Source: Thamnaconus septentrionalis
Lineage: Eukaryota; Chordata; Actinopteri; Tetraodontiformes; Monacanthidae
Reading direction: 5' to 3'
NCBI GenBank assembly: GCA_009823395.1
Contig: CM020502.1
Location: 15,023,444 to 15,087,443 of the forward strand
Length of the DNA stretch: 64,000 nucleotides
Shown here: one piece after another, positions 26,101-38,756 of the stretch
How the letters are laid out: each line of letters begins with the position of its first letter
Numbering within the stretch: the first letter of the stretch is position 1
Program-made: the position numbers and the translations under genes
The notes under the pieces: model-generated
Told to the model about the DNA's origin: nothing
Seen by the model: only the letters and a program-made list of their open reading frames with translations
The model's database searches: none

Positions 26101-29100
26101 CACGGTGCACTTTACACAGGGCTTAAATGGTTAAATGTCATGTTCGTGTTTCATATGTTACATGCTTCATACATAATCTAAGATGTAACCTCACAAAACT
26201 TCATCTTTGACAGGTTTGTCAGACAACAGAAGCTATGATTCAGCTCTGGAGTTTAGAGTTTAGACTCGACTCCTGCCACAGGAGTCAAGTGAAGGAGAAG
26301 TGGGTCAATGCTTCAGAGTTCCTCCTGACAGGCTGCATGTTGTGCAGATGCCAAAACCTGCTGCCTGTTCAAGGACTCTCTCCCTCTCTCTCTCTCTCCA
26401 GGAAAAACATCAGACCTGACCCGCCCCATCTCACCGCTGTGTCTCCCTGAAATGGCTGATTCTATTCCAGCTTTCTCCTTGATCTTTTCTGTTCATTTAT
26501 TCTGCAGATCTTTTGACATCTTATAGTGTCTGGCAGTTTGACTCTCCGTGCATTCTTTGTTTTTTAAAAAAATCAAATACACAAAATAAGTATTTATTTT
26601 TATAGTTCACTGCTTAAATCATCTAGTTAACTTAAACTAAAATTGTTAAAATAGTAATATTATCAAGAGGTGGCTATTAGTCACTGATGTACTTGGACTG
26701 CATGTGTTCATAGATAGATAGAAACTTTATTGTCTGTTTTTCAGTAAAAAACAAACAAACAGAAATTGGTGCAATAAGAGACCTGTCCTCAAGATCTGTG
26801 TGTGCTACCTCCTGGATAATGGACTTTAAACTGTAATAGTGTTGGTATTAGCATTTTTTAACATCACAAGTGATATTTAAAACCCAAGAGAATAACCCGT
26901 TGATTGTTAGTAATTACTAGTGCAGAGAATGAGATTGTAGAAGTATGTGGCAGTAGAAAATGGTACGTTGCAGTTGTCTGTTCATACCTTTACATGCCTG
27001 CTCCTCCTGTTTAAGGTTGATGAGCAGGAAGCGAGGGCTCTCAGGACAGAAGGGCAGCAGGATGCACTGAAGCACAGCAGGGATGACAGTGAGGGCCAGG
27101 AGCAGGGGCCACAGCTTCTCTGAGCCCAGCAGAGCCTCCAGGCCAAAGATCTAAAGACAAGAACAAACCATCTCAAAGTGTTACTCATACAACATCGTTC
27201 CATTCAGAAATTTTCTCGAGGTAAGGAATTAAAAAGGTCAAGTGATTCAGGAAGTTTGGCGTCTTGTCACTCCCACTGCTGACCTGTGCAATCAGGATGC
27301 CCACCACCACGCCAAGCTGGTGGAGAGTGCCGAACGCTCCTCGCAGGGGAGTGGGCGACACCTCTCCCACGTACATGGGTGTCAGGCCGGTGAAAAGGCC
27401 GCAGAACAAGCCGATGACCAGGCGTCCAGCGATCACCATCTCATAGGAGGAGCAGATGGTGGAGAAGCCCATCAGGAGGCCGCCGATCACGGCCAGAATG
27501 TTCACCAGGAACATTGAGCGACGCCTGAGAAGGTGCAGAGAGGGAAGGAGAAGATAGACCTGTGAGGTGCTTTTAAACACAGTGCATATTCATTTTAGAA
27601 GTGCCAGAAATGTAAATAATTCACTCAACTTCATGGGCTGTTTTTGTAGTGCTATAAATTAATTTGCCTCCTGCAAGCCAATTAGTGTGTGTGGGAATGT
27701 GTTTCTGAGTACATAAAATAGAGAAACATTGGCTGTGTATAAAAGTGGATGGACAATCTGGTTTTAAAAAAGGATACCAACATGGAATTGCAAAAACCAG
27801 CGCTGCTGCAAACAAAAGAATGCATCATTTTTGGTCCCAGAGGTGGTTGCATTCTGTCAACTATCAATGCATCAACAAGCACCTGTACAAACTGGTTAAA
27901 GTGCTTTTGTTTGTCTAAGTCACTAGCAAATAAATCATTTAATTGAGCCTTTGATCCATTTTGCCTGATTTTGTATAGTCTACAGTCTCCAGGGGCTCCA
28001 GTTTAATAACCAAGTGTAGTCGGCTGACCTGGTGGCCATTGAGCTACACACTGCACTCTAATCATTGCCCACCTGGTAAACACACACCCAAATATGGAAC
28101 CTTAACATCTCAAAATGAACCGGAAACTCAAGGTGGTGCTGACCTTGAAACCAACCTTCAAATTAAAAAAAAAAAAAAAAATTAATACTCTATGAATTTT
28201 GACTCAATATTTCCCATAAAGGAAAACATTTATTGTCCAGAATCACAAGTGAACTTTTAAATATTATTTAAGAATATCTTACATGAATGAGAATATTCTC
28301 ACAAAGCCATCAAGATGAGGTGGAGAAAAGCCAAATGCATTAGCGTGTTGTTTCATAGCACACCAAACATTTTAATGGAAGTGGTTTTGAACAACATTCT
28401 CTCTTCAACATGATGCACAGACTCAAGCTCCCATAACTGCCAGTAGGAGTAAATGGCTCGGGATGATTCAGTCCAGCCACACAGGAAGAAAACAACAAGA
28501 AGAAAATACTCACAACATCCACACAAACACAACTCAGGTTGTGTAACTCCTAACTACAGAAGAGACACTAAACTCATTGAAAACCCGTGTTTCCTACCTG
28601 CCAAACCTGTTGGCCATGACTCCCACACTGAAGGATCCCACCATACCGCCAACGCTAAAGATGGACACGGCAACACTCCAGACAATTGTGCAAACTCCTG
28701 GGCTGATTGGCTGTCCATAACGCTCCATCCAGGTGTCGTTGAAGAAAGATCGTAGTTTCTGAGGGCATGGAAAGAGAAACAGTTCGGAAAAATATCTTTC
28801 TTTTTTCTTTTTCTTTCTTTCTTTTTTTTTTTTTTTTTTTTAAATCAACCACGTTTTATATTTGGATTCTTCAGATTTTGACCTTGAGCCCCTGGCTTCC
28901 ATTTGTGTTGTGGTCTCTCAAATTCTGACTGACCTGCTCGGGAGCATTGATGACTCCGGTGTTGTAGCCAAACTGCAGAGAGCCGATGACGGCGGTGCCC
29001 AAAGAGAACAGCAGGTAGCCGGTGACCTGCTTCTGCTGCAGGGAGAAAGAGTTGAGAGAACACGGGGAAGGAAAGGCAACAGGACAATGTCAGTGCAGAA

Positions 29101-32100
29101 ATAAATTCAGGACCACGAGGAAGGAAAAAGACCCGACAGGAGCCAGGATGAATTTCGTAATTGCAGCCATTAGGAAGATTGTGGCGCCGGGGCCAGACAG
29201 GGTTGTGCAGCGAACACATAAACAGTATCAGATATCAGACAGTGACTTCATGCTCAGAATAATCATAAACACACAGTTTCAGCATTGGATTATTATATAT
29301 AAACAAGATCATAAAACAAATGACGCACCCAGATACACAACTGGAAAGCTTATTAGGTTTTGTACATCCTCTGCAGAACAAACAACTTCATGATTTAATT
29401 TTCTAAACCCAACAGAAGACATTTTAGACAAATGAAAATCGATACTGCCCCTGATCAAGCCTCAACAAAATCCATAACCTATGCAAAGAGCAGTGACTAT
29501 GTAAAAACGATGATGATGATAAAAACTTAAAACAGAGATGAAAGTTATGTGTAATGGTCAGATTCTGTTCCTCTGTCTCTGTCGTCTTCCCCACCTTAGA
29601 AAATGGCAAACCGAGATAGGCTCCACACTTTTTGCAACCAAAAACATGAAAAAAAAATGACTCAACTATCTTAGCTGCCCACTGAACTGGTCACCTTTAA
29701 ATTTTAAACCTGTCAAAGCCAACAGCTTTGTCTCTTCAAGTATTCTCAGTCAGACATTGATGCAATACATTTAACAATAAATTCAGTGGTTAAGTTAAGT
29801 TCAGTTGTTCAAGATGAACTGAGGGGTCAATACAGATTATAGAGTCCAAAACAATATTTTATTCATCGAGTCCATATCCAGACACTAGTTGCGTTTCCAC
29901 GACCCCTAGAATTGCGGCAAACCAAACTATGGCAATAAAAAAACTGGTGATGGAAACAGCTCAACTTGGAAAAACCTCTCAAATATGGCTAAAAGGTTTT
30001 GATGCTCTCATGAGGTGGGTTTTCACACGTATCCATATAGAGGTATGTCACAAAAGTGTCATGGAAACACTTTTTCGTATTTACACGTCAGCGGACGTGA
30101 CGTACGGGGTCACGTGACCAGTTCACTGACCAGTGAAAATGGTGCGTTATGATTGGATGGAGGTGGGGACGGAATATTTTTTACAAGTCATCAAAGAGAA
30201 AAATACACCAACCATTCTTGAGAGCAAACAAATCTAAATAAACGAAAGCAAACGTTATTCTCATAAATCTCGCGAGCCGAGATTTGACCAGAATTACGGC
30301 TTCTCATCATTCAATGGAAACACCTGCAAATCGCAATTGTACGTGGTCGAAATTTTAAGAAATATCGCTTTTATTTTGCGAAAGGCAGTAATGGAAACGC
30401 AGCTAATATCTGTGGCAGGTCAGGCTGGGCCGCCCCAGGGGAAAGTAGGCCACTGTGTCTTTGTTGGTGCTGATATCAGTAATAAAGCCTCAATGCTGAC
30501 GGTGCAGACTGACTGCGTCCCTGCTGTATGCGACGGTGCTGATATCCGAACGGCTCTCAGGTGATGCGCTGCCCTTGGTTCAACCGCGTCACCACGGGAA
30601 GGTCAGACTGCATCAACACAGGAGGCTCTGCTATGGATTTGTTAAAGCCTGGTGGGTGTGGCCAGCGAGGGACCAATCAGACGACGAGAGGGAGGCAGAA
30701 AGATCAAACTGGAATTAATGAGTGCAAGAAAATAACTGAGCAGAGGCGGATGAGTCGGAGCCTGGGGGGCGAATCCGATTAGACTGTCCGTCTTCTTTCA
30801 TGACAGCAAGTAAACATGAACATTTTCCTTTACAGATGCTGCTTTTAGAGCCTGCTTCAGTCCAGGCCTGTGCTAGCACCTGACTGAGCAAAGGCGTCAA
30901 GAGGTTCCTGCGTAAGTAGGATAGTGAGATGTCCTTGTAAAAATTGAAAAAAAAATTAAATTAAAAGCAAATTGACATTCATTTTTGTATTTTTTGTCAA
31001 AGCTTTTGTAGGATCTTCTTGCTCTGAATGAAGACATCAACTTAAAAAGTAGCTTTTGAAGTAAGCAACTATACATGACTGTAAGAAAAGAAACCATAGA
31101 AGAAGTTAAAAAGTAATTTAATCATAGGAATAAAGTAATAGGAATGTTGATGTAGCAGTAGAAGGGAAAGTAATTGCCTAGAAAAGAGAGACTGCAACTT
31201 GCTTTAGTGGAATAGAAGGGAGTTTTTACTTTTGTCTGCAATATTTGTATTGGGTTTCTACTTTAACACAAATTCAGTTCAAATGGGACATTTTAAAAAA
31301 AAAAAGAATAATTCACTAAAAGAGAAAATACTGAAAAACCATAACAAGAGAATTATTTGATTACTTCCTTACTTTCCCTCAAAGGGGCTTTTAAACCAAT
31401 GACTTTTCAGATAACAGGCTGTGAGTGCGCACGCCAGTCCACTCTGGTGTGTTTGTCCCGAGGGTCACCTTCCTCCTTTGTCCTCACTCCAACCAGGACC
31501 AGCTTCCTTTTTTTGTCAAGTCACTGTGACTCAGTGGAAATGATCTGTCACATGATAGCAGCCAAAAGCTCCTTCAACAGGAGTGCGTGTGTAAAACAAG
31601 CATATTGCTGCTCTGGCCACTCCCTTTTCAATAAGTGCGCCTTCATTTAGAATCTGGAGCCTTCAAAAGTATAAAGTAACAAGGAATCCAGTGTTAAAAG
31701 TGCACAACACTTCAGTTTGCTACATATATGAGTCACAATCCCACCTTTTACAAACCAAAGGGAGGTTCATTACTTGGTGACTGGACAGTGAAGCTCCTGC
31801 AGGTCATGAAAGGACAAGAAGATTTCGGTTACGGACTGTGTAAATTATTCATACTACATCAGGAAGTCCAGAGATTTGTCCAGAACCCAATTAGCGTCAG
31901 CGAGGCGAACGCATGTCCGCAATGTTCACATCGCTCAAAGGAAATGACTCTATGAAGGGATTAGAGTGGCACATGGGAGGGCAAACTGTTTGACTGGCGG
32001 AGCCACAGTGGGCGGTAAAATGTGACAGAGGAGCTGGAACAGCAGCTGATGGATGGAGTGTTTCAATCGTAATTGAACAAAAGCAAAGTTACAACCAAAT

Positions 32101-32910
32101 CAGTGTCTTTGAAACCCGACGGCGTTTGGCTCTTTATTGCAATGACTCTGAAAACACTGAAAAGTGGGTGAACGACAAGCCAACCTTTCCCTGTTTCCAA
32201 TGAGACAGTCATTTTGCTTGTCAAATACTTTTGGGCTGACAAAATAATACTCAAAAATGTTTTAAAAATACAACCTTTTACCTTGGAGCTTTACCTTGGT
32301 CTCTTTGTTTTCAAGCTGCCTGCTGCTCACTGAATGGCGCTGAGTTACTATAGCGACCGTGTTCATGATGACGAAGCGCCACCGCAGAGATGTTCCAGGG
32401 ACTCGCTTGAGACCCCCAACACTGGAGTGGACGCATTATAATTTTCTGCCATCTGTGCGCACAGATAAAGACCCACAGGTGGTTTCGGAGGTGAACTAAT
32501 GTTGTCAGTGAAGTGTGACTCAGATCAATACACTAACTGCTCCCCACTCAGTGTCCTCGCTGATCTACCCAGTTGTGTTTTGCCTTCAAAAATAGCTTCA
32601 TCATGGTGTGTCTACGTGCTTCACTCCAACTGCAGACGTCCCTTCGCCGTTTCCCGACTTCCTCACCCCCCCTCCCATCAAGCCGCTGCCTGATCACCCT
32701 CCCCACCAACCCCCACCCCACCCCACTGTCCACAGCCTGCAGGTGACATTTTATTGAGCCATGCAGGCAAATGCACACAACACAGTGAGTGACGGCACGC
32801 ACGTAGCAGGAAGTCATAAGTTAAAGCGGCTCTACAGTGCTGCAACGATGCATGTGTGTAACACACACACACTGTACATACACACACACTGCATATGACC
32901 TACATCAGTG

Positions 32911-32941
<31 letters not shown>

Positions 32942-34362
32942 GAGAGAGTGAGAGAGAGAAAGAAAGAGAGAGAGAGAGAGCAAAGCTCGTCATCAGCTTT
33001 GTAGTTAAACCGAGAGGATTTATTTATTGAACTGTTTTCGGTCGTGCAAAGAATTTTATTTTTAACAGCCACTAAATTTTAATTTAGGAGTCCAGCTGCA
33101 CCCATGGCATGTATTGATAAACTCGTCAATAGTCATCACCAGAGGTCAGAGCAGGAGAGCCTCTGTGGCTCGCAGCAGAGCACAAAAATACACAAACTGC
33201 CACAAAATCACACACACAAACAAATAGACTAATCACAAAGCCACCGTGCCGATAAAAAATCCTCTTGTTGTTTAAATATAGATCAATATCTGGTGTTAAC
33301 GTTACACCTTTGTCACCCAGTGACAATTGATTGCTCTGGATGTAAATCAAGAGGTATTGTAACTGTGAGGTTTCCTGGTCACCCACTGGTCCACTAACTG
33401 GGGAGACCAGAAGGGCTTCGCATCTGAATTGACGCATGGTTTATTGTCTACTCACTTTCGTTGATGCACTTTTCTAATCAAAAAGAGCCACAATAAAGCT
33501 TTCTTCAAGTCAGCAGAGCATCTTCCCGACTCAGTCGACGACATCAACATCACAATATCAGCGCTTGCACATCCCATGATGATTTGCGAATACAGCGCCC
33601 GTCACCCAAGCTTGCAAATATCATACATACATTACTTATTACACCAATATGATATCTGCAAGTCTGTTTCCGTGTTACACAAAACAACTCAAAAGCTAAG
33701 ATAGAAAAGAGTGACGTACATTTAACAACAAAATAATGCAAGACTTGATTGTAGAGTTGTAGTCCAGACGGCACCAACCCAGACCAAGACCTTATCAAGA
33801 CTGGAGAGCATGGATAAAGTAAAATAACAACAAAACAGAATAAAAGACAAAATGTCTTTTTTTGAATTCAAGTTAGCTTCTAAATGCAACAGCAACGTCT
33901 CTTTTCAGCAAGGTGTCTTTTAATCATTTTCTTCAATGTTTTGCTGCTTTGTCAACTATTTTGAAACATTTTCATAAAAACAACTTTGCTTCATAAAATT
34001 CAAAAATCAATGAACTAGGAATAAGGGGGCAGGGTTTCACTCTGGGTGTCATCAACAGAGCGTTAAACGGCAGCAGCTGGATTCTTTTCTGTTATTACCG
34101 TGTCATTACAGTGTTGGCAGAGTCTCCACTGGTCTGGATCAAAAATCCCCAGTCCGTCCTGTCCCCGACCGAGACCACACCCAGTAAAAATGCCTTTAAA
34201 AGACCCTTGAAAAGTGCCAAGGTCCAATTTCCAGTGCTACACCACGTGACTGTACCAACACCAAGACACACGATGTGTTCCTCCGCTGGTCCGCAGTGAC
34301 TCAGACAGAACCTCAGCGCTCGTGTGTGATCGAAGCAGGGAGTCTCTCACCTGTCCCTCCAT
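23184..34362 (-). CDS. slc2a3: Class I facilitative glucose transporter, GLUT3-like, complete
   Basis: Ten coding exons: 34351-34362, 28934-29035, 28598-28758, 27284-27524, 26988-27150, 25848-26035, 24958-25062, 24766-24864, 24010-24213 and 23184-23501. They join in frame to 530 residues (human GLUT3 is 496). Exon sizes 161/241/163/188/105/204 are those of the GLUT1/3/4 group. Visible marks are: an N-glycosylation site in the first exofacial loop (FFNDTW, N45); PESPRFLL after TM6; QLS at 283-285 in TM7, which marks glucose over fructose selectivity; GPGPIPWF with Trp387; and PETRG at 452-456. Family role: twelve-helix plasma-membrane uniporter for glucose. Exon 1 encodes only MEGQ with A at -3 and G at +4, then a donor. 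It is separated by a 5.3-kb intron containing a MITE, GA repeats and no exon. The C-tail after PETRG is about 74 residues, Ala/Pro/Ser-rich and ending AQENV, much longer than mammalian tails. GLUT1 is the main alternative; the tail and SNWTSNF-type region favour GLUT3. Confidence 0.88.
23600..23951. mobile_element. hAT-like MITE in slc2a3 intron 9
   Basis: Flanked by near-identical 8-bp sequences, CATTTTAG at 23592-23599 and TATTTTAG at 23952-23959. This is the size expected for hAT insertion. Ends are related inverted (TGGTGATGGGC against TAGTGACGTGC). The interior is AT-rich with many ATCGATAT-like motifs and no ORF. Confidence 0.7.
29887..30404 (+). mobile_element. 520-bp MITE, copy 1 (slc2a3 intron 1)
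   Basis: Begins AGTTGCGTTTCCA and ends with TGGAAACGCAGCT, a terminal inverted repeat. The interior closely matches 46358-46880 over its full length (for example GGAAACAGCTCAACTTGGAA and ATGGCTAAAAGGTTTTGATG). It contains an E-box CACGTGA and a TGACGTAC motif. No ORF. Confidence 0.8.
32908..32980. repeat. Imperfect (GA)n tract in slc2a3 intron 1
   Basis: Purine-only run of GA units with a few interruptions. Confidence 0.85.
33750..33902. repeat. Dispersed repeat fragment, related to 63110-63422
   Basis: Shares GTAGTCCAGACGGCACCAAC, AACAACAAAACAGAA and AGCTTCTAAATGCAACAGCA blocks with the right-edge element. Probably part of a hAT-like non-autonomous family. Confidence 0.5.
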
Positions 34363-34674
34363 CTTCTACGATCCCTTCTCGCGCAGCTTCACTTTGAAAC
34401 TTGTGGTTGGCGGAGGGGCAGATCTTCAGGTGGTGGTTCGGGGGAGCCGCCTTCGGACGCAGACGAGAGCAGACAGCCTGCAGAACAGGAAGCGGTGTCG
34501 TGAGGCGCTGTCCGTGGTAGCGCAGCGCAGCGCAGCACAAAAGAACACACGTCTCGTCTGCACGCATTAGCTTTCATTCCTCGTCCTTTCACTCGTTATT
34601 ATTTTCTGATTCTGATTCTATTCACGACCACACAGCTGGGATATTGTCGTCAGTACAGCTTGGCACAGATAGGT

Positions 34675-34675
34675 A

Positions 34676-34750
<75 letters not shown>
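34675..34750. repeat. (TCTA)n microsatellite
   Basis: About 18 tetranucleotide units with one two-base slip. Lies about 310 bases upstream of the slc2a3 start codon. Confidence 0.9.
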
Positions 34751-34889
34751 GCTTCCAACATTTCATCTTATTCATACACTCAGACAGAAACAAACACAAC
34801 GGTCATGCCTGACGCCTCCTCAGTGTTCATCAAATCCGCACTGCCGGGTCTGACCTTTAGCTCACCGCTGCTCTACAGCCCCGAATAGT

Positions 34890-35530
34890 TGCACTAATAA
34901 TAATAATAACGGTCCAAAATGCCGCACGAGAGCCGACTGTTGACTGCGCCACCTCACCGGTCGTGACTCACAGAGAGAAGAGCCAGCGAGCTGCCGCAGT
35001 GTCCTCCACTGTTTCCTCCTCCTCTTCTCCTCTTCTCCTCTTCTTCTCCTCCTCTAGTTGGTCTTGTAGTTGCAGCTGTACGAGGAGAGCCGCACGTACA
35101 CGCACGCACGAACTCGTCTATGTGTGATTCTTCCAAACGCCGCCGCGTCCGCCAATCTACACCGGTGATGCTGCGATGCCGTAACCTTGCTCCGCCCTTC
35201 CCTCCGTGACGTTCGGTGACACCGCCCCACGCATCCCGTGAGCGGCCATGTCCTATTATAGCCGCCGCCTTTATTCGGTTACTTGGTCACGTCAGGTGAC
35301 GAAAGCGTGCGTGCCGCGCGCGCATGCGTGCACGGCGCGGATGAATCGCGGCGGTCGCGAGTTTTAGGTGGGATCGCCCCCTCACCACCTCCTCCCTTTT
35401 GGCGTTACACTCGGCTACCCATGATGCCTTTCGCCGGCGACCTTGACAGCCGAACCGCTGGGAGACTGATGCTGATGCTGCGGATGATGATGCAACGCCA
35501 CCGTCACGAGAGCAACACGGTCACGCGCTG
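34890..35530 (-). promoter_or_regulatory. CpG-island-like promoter candidate for slc2a3
   Basis: Dense CpG with repeated CGCGC, CACGC and GCGGCGG motifs upstream of the slc2a3 start. A CTATAATAGG TATA-like motif in minus sense lies near 35250. A CACGT/ACGTG core near 35288 could be a hypoxia response element, which would fit the known HIF control of GLUT genes; this is inference only. Confidence 0.5.
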
Positions 35531-36560
35531 AGGCTCAGATGATGCTCGACTTGTAGAAATGACGAACTTTTCTCTTTTAGATAGATATATAGATATATAG
35601 ATATATAGATAGATAGATAGATTGAGCTGATTACAAATTAGGAAAGTACACCAGCACTAAAAAAAAAAAAACAGTACAAAATATACAAAAACACTCAAAT
35701 CAATCTATGTACAACCAACAACCAAAGCAGATGTGCGAAAGACAGTCAAATTGTGCAGATGCAGGGATGAGCGAGGTCTTCTAAACCATGAGTGCATCAT
35801 TTTCCATTGAATCCAGGGAAAAAAATGTCCAGAATGCTCTCTGTCGCACAGTGGGGAAGAGTTCTAGAGTTGTAGAAGGTGATGATGGTGATGATGGCTC
35901 TGGGCAGGAAGGATCTCCTGAAGCCCCCTACAGACAACACAGCTGTGTGAGTCTCTTGGAGAAGACCCTCCGCTTTACGAACTTTGAACACGGTTTATGA
36001 TCGACAGTTTGAGAAAAGCCATGAAAGAAAAACATTTCCCCACATAAAAAAAAATACATGTTGGAAGCCATTCTCATGAGACTAAAACGTGATTCAGTTT
36101 CAGTTCCTCATCAACAGTATTCCTTTTTTTTTTTTTTTTTTTTTACAGAACAAACACGGGGTAAAAGAACAGAAGGGTTTACTCATTCATTTGAAGAAAG
36201 CTTTCAATTCAGCGTCAAGCTATCAGAACTTTAGTTGATCCTGGCTACCTGCATGAATGGCATAACAGCCAAAATACAAACAGTAGTGACTTTTTTCTTC
36301 TTTTGGTGTCTGCGCTGTTGTTTTCTAGACATGTCCAGATGACCTGACCACATACAAATATATGGGTGAAAGGGATAATGGCTAGCTGCTACGGTTAACA
36401 ACTTCATCTATATTCAGGTAACTGACCTTTAGAACTGCCAGGGGCTCAGAAGTAAACCTGATTTGTTGTGTTCTGCTTGTTTAAATCAATGCACCCAAAC
36501 ATCCCCTTTGTTTTCCATCAGATGAAGTGCAAAGACAAAACGCTTCACAGTACGATATAA

Positions 36561-36566
36561 TTTATT
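36561..36566 (-). promoter_or_regulatory. cox6b1 polyadenylation signal
   Basis: AATAAA in minus sense (TTTATT on plus), about 90 bases past the cox6b1 stop codon. Confidence 0.7.
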
Positions 36567-36654
36567 CAGTTCAGCCTTTGTACAGAAAGAGCAGATTTTT
36601 CACATTAAATACATGGATGAGGAATGTTCAGTGGGGGGAGAGGAAGGTGAGAGT

Positions 36655-38756
36655 TCAGATCTTTCCAGGGAAAGAACCCGAATCCTGCTGCTCGTCCCAT
36701 TTCTGAACCTGCAGAGGAGAAAAGAGGAGATATATTATCATCTTTAGAGGTCAACAAACAAAGGCCTCGCTTGATTGAATCAGCGGCTCTGTGTTCTTAA
36801 CTGCTATCTTCCGCAAGCGCTGATATACACGATAATTAAATACAACCAAGCACTGTCACGTTTTAACACCTTGAGCACCGTGTTCGCTGTGTTTGTGTTT
36901 TTTTTTTTAAACAATGGCTCTTTGCTGGTCTCTGCGTTGAACGTGGAGTAGATGCTACTCACCCAGCTCATAGGGCAAAGGCTCTTGTAGACCCGCTGGT
37001 ACCAAACACAGGGAGCTGTATCCTGATCCTTGGCAGTCAGGGCTTTACTGCATCGGTGGAAATCTGCAGCGAACACAGAATTCCACGTGACACAGTCAAA
37101 TCATTGGCTGATTTTGCCACCTGCTCGCAGCAGCCACCTGTAGTGATGTTTTAACAGCCTCTATATTTTGGCACATCAAACATTATATATGTTAGCGTTC
37201 TGTTGAATTCTTAAAAATAAGGTGATTAATAAAATATAGCCCGGGCCTGGGACCTTTCTGTGTGGAGTTTGCATGTTCTCCCCGTGTCTGCGTGGGTTCT
37301 CTCCGGGTTCTCCGGCTTCCTCCCACACTCCAAAAACATGCATGTGAGGTCAATTGAACATTCTAAATTGTCCGTAGGTGTGCATGTGAGTGTGAATGGT
37401 TGTTTGTTTCAATGTGGCCCTGCGATGAACTGGCGACTTGTCCAGGGTGTACCCTGCCTTCGCCCTAAGACGGCTGGGATAGGCTCCAGCAGACCCCTGT
37501 GACCCTGAATTGGAATAAGCGGGTATAGAAGATGAATGAATGAATGAATGAAATATGTATTTTCTTTCATTAGGAAAAAAATGAAAGAAATAAACATATC
37601 AACAAATTATTCAACTATTAGTATTTGATTTGAATTTAGTTTAATAAAGTGGTTCAGAAAGCACTGTATGGACCTACATTAGCTATGGTAGAAATGACCT
37701 GAAGCAGAAATGATGTAAAGATAATCTGAAGCGCATTTTCCCAACATGTTACAAATGAAGGTTTATTCTGTTCTAAGATCAGCTGACAAGCCATTCTATA
37801 CTGACCAATACATGTCATACACAGTCTGAAGTTTATCAATATCAATAAACTTAAAACAAGCACGAAGGATTTGTAACTTTGCAGTTGGCTGCACAGAAAG
37901 ATTCAGTGACATTTGCCTACAATTCACGATGGACAAAAAAAATGAAGGTTAACTGAGCAAGATTGTAAACTTGGACCCAAGTCACGAAACAACCATGAAA
38001 GTATTAAGCAAAATCTGATTAAACTGTCCTCCTCAGAAACACAAAAGCCGTTTAAGAACCCCCCAAATTCTTTACATTTAATAACATTGTTAGAAATCAT
38101 GGTCTGGTCTGCTGGAGGATGACATTAGGGAACAATTTGACTTCAGTTGCTTGCCTTTGGTCAGTCAGGTGTCAGCTGAGCCCCATTCTACACAAACAAT
38201 ATACCTAGTTTTCATCTGATATATGAATGATATAAAAATTGGGGCAACACGGTGGTGCAGCAAGAAGGTCGCTGGTTCGATTCCAGGCCTGGGACTTTTC
38301 TGTGTGGAGTTTTTGCATCTTCTCTCTGTGTCTGCTGGGTTCTCTCCGGGTTCTCAGGCTTCTTCCCACAGTCCAAAAACATGCATGTGAGGTCAAGTGG
38401 AAACTCTAAATAGGCCGTGTGTGTGTGAGAGAGCGAATGGTTGGAAGAGGCTCCAGCAGACCTCCACAACCCTGAGTGCAGGAAGAAGCAGGTTTTGAAA
38501 ATAGATGGATATAAAAATTGGCCAGACTTGAACCTACGGAGGAGTAGAACTTCGGAAAGTTGGACAAATTATTTGTACTGATTTTTTTTTTTTCTTCTTC
38601 AGGGAATTAGACTGTTATCAATTTGTTTTTGGACAATACTTCTCCTTTACCCAGGTAGTTCTGGAAACAGTTGCGGGTCTGGTTGGTGTTGGGAAAGCGG
38701 GCGTCGAACGGGGCCGTCCTGTAATTCTTGATCTTCTCCTCCATCTGCTCAGACAT
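36655..38756 (-). CDS. cox6b1: Cytochrome c oxidase subunit 6B1, complete
   Basis: Three coding exons: 38651-38756, 36963-37063 and 36655-36708. They join to 86 residues, exactly the length of human COX6B1. The protein starts [20 protein letters not shown] and ends SFPGKI. The twin cysteine motif of the CHCH fold is intact: NC-X9-RC (NCFQNYLDFHRC) and C-X10-C ([12 protein letters not shown]). These cysteines form the two disulfides of the helical hairpin made in the intermembrane space by the Mia40 route. Family role: nuclear-encoded subunit at the dimer interface of respiratory complex IV, on the intermembrane-space side. The start codon follows an acceptor by 11 bases, so an untranslated exon lies upstream; 39293-~39400 with donor GTACTG fits. 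Intron 1 holds a SINE, and intron 2 is short and plain. No mitochondrial presequence is expected or seen. Confidence 0.95.
37240..37551 (+). mobile_element. SINE/LINE-tail-like teleost retroelement, copy 1
   Basis: Contains GTGTGGAGTTTGCATGTTCT, CTCCCACACTCCAAAAACAT, CCCTGCGATGAACTGGCGAC and GGGATAGGCTCCAGCAGACC, familiar blocks of a widespread fish retroelement. Ends in a (GAAT)n tail. The 5' head is missing. Located in cox6b1 intron 1. Confidence 0.75.
38243..38508 (+). mobile_element. tRNA-derived SINE, copy 2, with target-site duplication
   Basis: Flanked by perfect 13-bp repeats ATATAAAAATTGG at 38230-38242 and 38509-38521. The head carries a pol III B-box-like GGTTCGATTCC. The body matches copy 1 (TGTGTGGAGTTT, GTCCAAAAACATGCATGTGA) but lacks the region between GCGAATGGTTG and AGGCTCCAGC. 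Located in cox6b1 intron 1. Confidence 0.85.

Larger units (their letters stand above)
34363..36654. other. Intergenic between slc2a3 and cox6b1
   Basis: Contains the slc2a3 5' region. 34890-35530 is the most CpG-dense DNA of the window. A (TAGA)n repeat lies at 35579-35625. The cox6b1 poly-A signal is at 36561-36566. The stretch 35640-36540 shows no gene. Confidence 0.6.
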
